NCBI GenBank assembly: GCA_947086925.1
Contig: CAMUAL010000051.1
Span: 1-8,379, forward strand
DNA from: an uncultured Clostridia bacterium
GTDB lineage: Bacteria > Bacillota > Clostridia > Christensenellales > Pumilibacteraceae
DNA length: 8,379 nt
Direction: 5' to 3'
Made by a program: the position numbers and the translations under genes. Below are positions 4,931 to 8,379 of this stretch, piece after piece (the stretch's first letter is position 1; each line of letters begins with the position of its first letter). A model generated the notes under the pieces. That model had not been told where the DNA came from. It saw only the letters and a list, made by a program, of their open reading frames with translations, and searched no databases.

Positions 4931-7138
4931 TCACCGCACTTTTTCGAATATGCGTGCGCACAGTACGGTAGCGTCGTCGCGCAGTTTTCCGTTTTGCACC
5001 GCCTCGGCATACTCCAATATGTTTCGCGCCTCGGTATGAGGGTCGGCGCAGTGCTGAGACGCCGCCGCGCTTATAAGACGCTCGGTAGAACCGAGCGCGT
5101 CGGTAATTCCGTCGGTTGCCATTATTATTTCGTCGCCTGCTTTAAGCACCTTGTGCGCATGTCCGCATTTCACGTTTTCGAACACGCCCATCGGAAGCGC
5201 CGAACCCGAAACCGCGCTTACGCCGTCGGACGATTTTATTATGGTTGCGGGACTCGAAAGCTTGATAATTTCCGAATCGCCGCTGTTTAAGTCTATTACG
5301 GTAATATCGAGCGTTGAAAAGCGTTCGCACTCGTTGAGTGCCAAAAATCTGTTGGTACATTCTACCGCGCTCATAGAATCGAGTCCCGCTTTAAAAAAGC
5401 TTTCCACAAGCTCGATTGCCGTTTCGCTCGCCTTTTCCGCTTCCTCGCCGCTACCCATGCCGTCGCAAAGTGCCATCATGAATCTGTCGCCGCCCAAATG
5501 AATAAACGAATGGTTGTCGCCGCTTCGCCCCTCTTTTGCGCTTGCCGCAACCGAAAACGCTACGTCGTAACGAGGAGCACGGGCAAACAGCATAAGCACG
5601 TATTCGGGAAGTACGTCGGCACTCAACCGCACGAATTTATACGGCGTGCGCATTATACGACTTACCGCCGTTTCTACCTCGTCGGTCGACAAATCGCCGT
5701 TTTTGATTATAACCGAAACCGAGTCTGCCGTAACTATAACTTCGGGAACGGCGGCTCCGAGATAAGAAAGTTCAACCGAAATTTCCTGTTCCTTTTCGGA
5801 ATCGAATTCCGTCGGCGTTTTTACACGTTCGCCGAGCTGACGCAGTACGCACGACATAAGACCGAGTTGCTGAGCCACCACTTTTCGCCCTTCTCGCTTT
5901 GCCTCGCTAACAATGTGCTGTTCGTGACGGTTTTGAGCCGCCTCGGTTGCGCCCGAAACGAGAGCGGAAAGATTCGCGCACTCCGACAGTAAAACGGGAA
6001 TCTGCGCCACGCTTGCACGTCCGAGAGCCGCAGAAGAACGCTCCATGTTTATAAGCGCGTCTTTAAAGCCGTCTTGCTTTGCGCAGTAGCCGTACCGCTT
6101 GCACTTTGCGCACACCTTTGCTTCGAGCTCACCCGTTTTTTCGGTTTCGGGCACTTGCTCCATTGCCGATTTCATATCCTCGAAAATGCGTGACGCGCCT
6201 ATAAGGCTGTTGCCCGTTTCCGTTGCCACGCGCTCGATTACTCCGCGTGCCGCCGCCGCGGTTACGGGTGCAAACAATGCGTTGTGCACTTTGTCCGCCG
6301 CCGACTTGGGGACAAGCGCGGCAATAAGCGCGCCTGCCGAAAAACACAGCATTTGTTGCCACGAAGGCGGAATGGCAAAAAGGTATGACACGAGTATGTA
6401 CGCCGCTATGCACGAGAGCGACGGAATCGGACGCGGCGCGTGCGAAAACACCGCGGTTATAAGCGCGGCAAAAGCGGTAAAAGCGATTGCCGCCACGTTT
6501 CCCGACGCTATCGCCATTCCGCTCCCGAAACACATGCCGCATGCAACCGCTCCCGAAAGCGACCCCACCGCCAAAGTGAACACCACCGTAAACGCCGCAA
6601 GCGGATACGCCGGGTCGAACCCGTAAACACTCATACGGCTGAGTCCCAACGACGCGCATATAAGAAGCAATCCGCCGCTTATAAGTTCTGTTTCGAGAAA
6701 TTTGTAGCTGAGCTTGTTTTTAAGCACAGGCATTAAAAAACACACCGACGCAACGAAAATTCCCAAAGTAAACATTCCCCAAACGGGTGCGAGAAGATAT
6801 CCCATATCGGTGTGCTTTAACACGAGTACCGCCTGCGACAAAACAAGCAATGTGCAATAAAGCGGCTTTTTTGCCCGCTTGAAACGCAGTGAAAGCAATG
6901 CCGCCGCAAATACTCCTACGCTTACCGCAAGCGTATACAAAAGCATGCCGAGCGAAAAATCGAATATCATCGAAAACAAAATAAACGCAGGCAAAATAAC
7001 AATGGCGGGACTGCCGCAGTAAATAAGAGCCGCCGCAAAGCCCGCACCGCACGGGCGAATTTCCGCATATTCCGCACCGCACAAAGCAGCAATCGAAACT
7101 ATTATAAGTATGTATTTAACAAGCGTGCGTTTAATCAA
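4931..7138 (-). CDS. spoIIE: Stage II sporulation protein E (membrane PP2C-type phosphatase)
   Basis: A 735-residue protein, somewhat shorter than B. subtilis SpoIIE (827). In that family the protein sits at the polar division septum and dephosphorylates the anti-anti-sigma factor SpoIIAA, releasing sigma-F in the forespore; it also interacts with FtsZ. About ten hydrophobic segments fill residues 8-285. The central region (about 290-520) has a cysteine cluster CAKCKRYGYC (343-352) typical of clostridial members. The PP2C domain covers about 525-735: SGDNHS (539-544), ALCDGMGSGEEA (556-567, metal-binding D559), FSTLDITVIDL (607-617), ATDGITDAL (674-682, D676) and RDDATVL (720-726, D721/D722). 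The start is TTG at 7138; no nearer ATG preserves the conserved N-terminus, and the ribosome binding site (AAAGG, 12 bases upstream) is poor. A terminator-like hairpin precedes it. The usual sporulation partners are not in the window. Confidence 0.95.
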   Translation of the reverse strand: MIKRTLVKYILIIVSIAALCGAEYAEIRPCGAGFAAALIYCGSPAIVILPAFILFSMIFDFSLGMLLYTLAVSVGVFAAALLSLRFKRAKKPLYCTLLVLSQAVLVLKHTDMGYLLAPVWGMFTLGIFVASVCFLMPVLKNKLSYKFLETELISGGLLLICASLGLSRMSVYGFDPAYPLAAFTVVFTLAVGSLSGAVACGMCFGSGMAIASGNVAAIAFTAFAALITAVFSHAPRPIPSLSCIAAYILVSYLFAIPPSWQQMLCFSAGALIAALVPKSAADKVHNALFAPVTAAAARGVIERVATETGNSLIGASRIFEDMKSAMEQVPETEKTGELEAKVCAKCKRYGYCAKQDGFKDALINMERSSAALGRASVAQIPVLLSECANLSALVSGATEAAQNRHEQHIVSEAKREGRKVVAQQLGLMSCVLRQLGERVKTPTEFDSEKEQEISVELSYLGAAVPEVIVTADSVSVIIKNGDLSTDEVETAVSRIMRTPYKFVRLSADVLPEYVLMLFARAPRYDVAFSVAASAKEGRSGDNHSFIHLGGDRFMMALCDGMGSGEEAEKASETAIELVESFFKAGLDSMSAVECTNRFLALNECERFSTLDITVIDLNSGDSEIIKLSSPATIIKSSDGVSAVSGSALPMGVFENVKCGHAHKVLKAGDEIIMATDGITDALGSTERLISAAASQHCADPHTEARNILEYAEAVQNGKLRDDATVLCARIFEKVR

Positions 7139-7173
7139 AACAAAACCCGACCTTTGAAAACATAGTCGGGTTT
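7134..7173 (-). terminator. Terminator-like hairpin overlapping the spoIIE start
   Basis: AAACCCGAC (7143-7151) pairs with GTCGGGTTT (7165-7173), nine perfect pairs around a 13-base loop. On the minus strand the stem is followed by TTTTGTTTTG, a proper terminator tail, and the last TTG of that tail is the spoIIE start codon. It may end read-through from serS and the Pro/Tyr gene, or act as an attenuator or stabilising 5' hairpin in spoIIE mRNA. On the plus strand the tail is weaker. Confidence 0.6.
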
Positions 7174-7178
7174 ATTCT

Positions 7179-7207
7179 ATCATATAGAGATATGCGCATT
7201 TTGTCGG
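7179..7207 (-). promoter_or_regulatory. spoIIE: Possible spoIIE promoter
   Basis: On the minus strand CCGACA (7207-7202), a 17-base spacer and TATGAT (7184-7179) give a plausible sigma-A promoter with a weak -35. Transcription would start near 7172, at the outer edge of the hairpin 7143-7173, giving a leader of about 34 bases. The -35 overlaps TTTGTCGGT (7200-7208, plus strand), which matches seven of nine positions of a Spo0A box (TTTGTCGAA). Spo0A activation of spoIIE is known in B. subtilis; here it is only suggested. Confidence 0.4.
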
Positions 7208-7301
7208 TATTTCACGATAATTGAATTTTATACGCGCTTATCTTGCACTTGTCCGCACGCTCGCGCATATTCCGAAAACGGAACCGCGCAAAAAGCGATT
7301 A

Positions 7302-8195
7302 TTACATGCGCTTAGTTTCTTTTTTTTTCCATTCCGTACTTTCGAATACCATACCCGCTCCCGTTCTGCGCCAATACTGATAACGGTCGGAATACTCGTA
7401 TACATACAAATCGGGGTCTTTTCGCGTACGGAAAACAAGCGGCTTTTCGTCGGGGACATCCGCACCCGAAAGCCTGCGCCACAGTTCTTCGCTGTCGAAC
7501 TTACTGTCGGCTTCGCGCTGTTCGGACTTGCTCATTGTTCTGCCGTAATCCTGCGGAAAATCGGATTCGCTAAACGATGCGGTGCGTTCGTAATACGCGG
7601 GAGTTTCGGAAAAATACTTGCGGTCGAGGTCGCGGTTGTCGCGAGGAGCTCCGTTGTATGAACGCTTGTCGTCGTAACCGCCGTCAGACTGCTGTGACGC
7701 CGTATTCTGCCGAGGAGGCGTATAGTTTTGCGGCGGAGGAGGTGCATAATTTTGCTGTGGGGTCGGCGCATAGTTTTGCGGCGGAGGAGGATAATACGGC
7801 GGGTACGGTTGCGACGGCGGAGGTGGCGGATAGCCGTAATAATTTTGCGCGTAAGGATTCGGCTGAACACACTGCGGCTGTTCCTGTGCCGCGACTTTGT
7901 CCTTCTTTTTACTCTTTTTTACCGCCGATACCGAATCGCCCCCGGCAAGCTTGCGTTTTTTGCGTACCCGCAAATACATTGCAAGAGTAAATCCGCAAAC
8001 GGCAGTAATGCCCAACCCTATGAAATAAAAAGTCATAATGCCGCCGCCGAGCGAAGTATGCGTTGCTCCGCAACCTATAAAAAACGCCACGGTGAAAAGC
8101 GCGGGAAACCACAATCCGAGCGATACCAAAACAAACGCCAAAGCTTTTGCTATGCCGTCGAGTATGCCGAGTAGAATTTTTCCCAATGTTTTCAT
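7302..8195 (-). CDS. Two-TM protein with Pro/Tyr-rich tail, unknown function
   Basis: A 297-residue protein I do not recognise. Two hydrophobic segments (about 18-42 and 53-75) are followed by a strongly basic stretch (RVRKKRKL, 76-83; KKSKKKDK, 93-100), so both ends should face the cytoplasm. Residues 105-165 are low-complexity, rich in P, Y, Q and N, and include three QNYxP units spaced eight residues apart (140, 148, 156). A charged segment (170-240) leads to an ordered-looking C-terminus with many aromatic residues: EELWRRLSG (236-244), KPLVFRTRKDPDLYVYEYSD (251-270) and YWRRTGAGMVFESTEW (274-289). ATG 8195 has GAGGT about 12 bases upstream. The start is 19 bases after the serS stop, so the two are probably one transcript. 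A run of nine A in the mRNA sense lies near its end. No catalytic motif is visible. Confidence 0.75.
   Translation of the reverse strand: MKTLGKILLGILDGIAKALAFVLVSLGLWFPALFTVAFFIGCGATHTSLGGGIMTFYFIGLGITAVCGFTLAMYLRVRKKRKLAGGDSVSAVKKSKKKDKVAAQEQPQCVQPNPYAQNYYGYPPPPPSQPYPPYYPPPPQNYAPTPQQNYAPPPPQNYTPPRQNTASQQSDGGYDDKRSYNGAPRDNRDLDRKYFSETPAYYERTASFSESDFPQDYGRTMSKSEQREADSKFDSEELWRRLSGADVPDEKPLVFRTRKDPDLYVYEYSDRYQYWRRTGAGMVFESTEWKKKETKRM
7707..7781 (-). repeat. 24-bp tandem repeats encoding QNYxPxPx units
   Basis: Inside the Pro/Tyr-rich gene, three imperfect copies of a 24-base unit encode PQNYAPTP, QQNYAPPP and PQNYTPPR. On the plus strand the core is TAGTTTTGCGG or a variant. Such repeats can gain or lose copies by slippage without changing frame, so tail length may vary among strains. 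Confidence 0.75.
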
Positions 8196-8214
8196 TACCG
8201 TGTTTTTACCTCGG

Positions 8215-8379
8215 TTATTTTTCTATTTTGTCGCAACCCATGTAAGGTACGAGAGCTTCGGGTACCGTAACCGTACCGTCGGCATTTTGGAAGTTTTCCA
8301 AAATAGCGGCAGTAGTGCGCCCTACCGCAAGTCCGCTTCCGTTAAGAGTGTGCACAAGCGCGGTTTTGCCGTTTTCTTT
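8215..8379 (-). CDS. serS: Seryl-tRNA synthetase, C-terminal end (5' part outside window)
   Basis: The last 54 residues of seryl-tRNA synthetase, the class II cytoplasmic enzyme that charges tRNA-Ser (and tRNA-Sec where present) with serine. The visible part contains HTLNGSGLAVGRTTAAILEN, the class II motif 3 region with its ATP-binding arginine (visible residue 21), then QNADGTVTVPEALVPYMG, the near-invariant end of bacterial SerRS. The stop is TAA at 8217-8215, followed after 19 bases by the ATG of the Pro/Tyr-rich membrane protein, whose ribosome binding site lies in that short gap. No terminator separates them, so the two are probably co-transcribed. The rest of serS lies beyond the right edge. 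Confidence 0.95.
   Translation of the reverse strand, partial: KENGKTALVHTLNGSGLAVGRTTAAILENFQNADGTVTVPEALVPYMGCDKIEK

Noticed and set aside
6099..6659. Long antisense frames on both strands over the spoIIE membrane region
   Set aside because: They overlap the conserved N-terminal half of spoIIE in other frames, have no good ribosome binding sites, and their compositions (R/C/G-rich or A/T/P-rich) look like shadows.
7131..7163. Ten-residue upstream frame (MFSKVGFCFD) overlapping the spoIIE start
   Set aside because: It begins inside the hairpin loop only about ten bases from the predicted RNA start, with no ribosome binding site, so a real leader peptide is unlikely.
7263..7289. Hairpin GCGC...TTCCG-AAAA-CGGAA...GCGC downstream of the Pro/Tyr gene
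   Set aside because: It folds plausibly but has no T-tail on the minus strand, so it is not a typical intrinsic terminator. No other role could be supported.
1..8379. Mobile elements, CRISPR arrays, tRNA or rRNA genes, phage or defence genes
   Set aside because: No transposase or integrase motif, regularly spaced repeat or RNA gene pattern was seen. The only short tandem repeats are inside the Pro/Tyr-rich gene.

Overview
The window looks like chromosome from an anaerobic, endospore-forming Bacillota (Clostridia-type) bacterium. The support is a SpoIIE sporulation phosphatase, a rubrerythrin (an anaerobe's peroxide and oxygen defence), a ROK-type glucokinase, a DUF1653 protein, strong GAGG-type ribosome binding sites and consensus sigma-A promoters. 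I cannot name the genus. There are no tRNA or rRNA genes, insertion sequences, CRISPR arrays or phage genes, and no stretch over 300 bases lacks a gene.

Left part (1-1800), mostly plus strand: the tail of an unrecognised gene ends in a hairpin terminator and is followed by a small DUF1653 gene. A zinc-ribbon membrane protein gene (minus) faces it across a hairpin terminator. The zinc-ribbon gene diverges from a small Xre/Cro-type regulator gene. Their shared 98-bp gap carries two near-identical palindromes, one filling the spacer of a near-perfect promoter for the zinc-ribbon gene. This gives a compact, apparently self-regulated two-gene unit. Next comes trmL (tRNA wobble 2'-O-methyltransferase), closed by a strong bidirectional terminator.

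Right part (1797-8379), all minus strand, in transcription order: the end of serS; a two-TM protein with a Pro/Tyr-rich tail; spoIIE; a three-TM protein with a long acidic tail; a ROK glucokinase; rubrerythrin. serS and the Pro/Tyr protein are 19 nt apart and probably co-transcribed. spoIIE appears to have its own promoter, and an unusual terminator-like hairpin lies immediately before its TTG start. The acidic-tail gene has a full-consensus TTGACA-17-TATAAT promoter, which shows that the longest open frame starts too far upstream. It probably leads a transcript that continues into the glucokinase (42-nt gap) and perhaps rubrerythrin (62-nt gap, with a possible promoter of its own).

The best candidates for something undescribed are the Xre/zinc-ribbon pair with its twin operators, and the two uncharacterised membrane proteins flanking spoIIE, both with long, apparently disordered cytoplasmic tails ending in ordered, charged C-terminal segments. 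No family assignment here was checked by a search; all rest on recognisable motifs.
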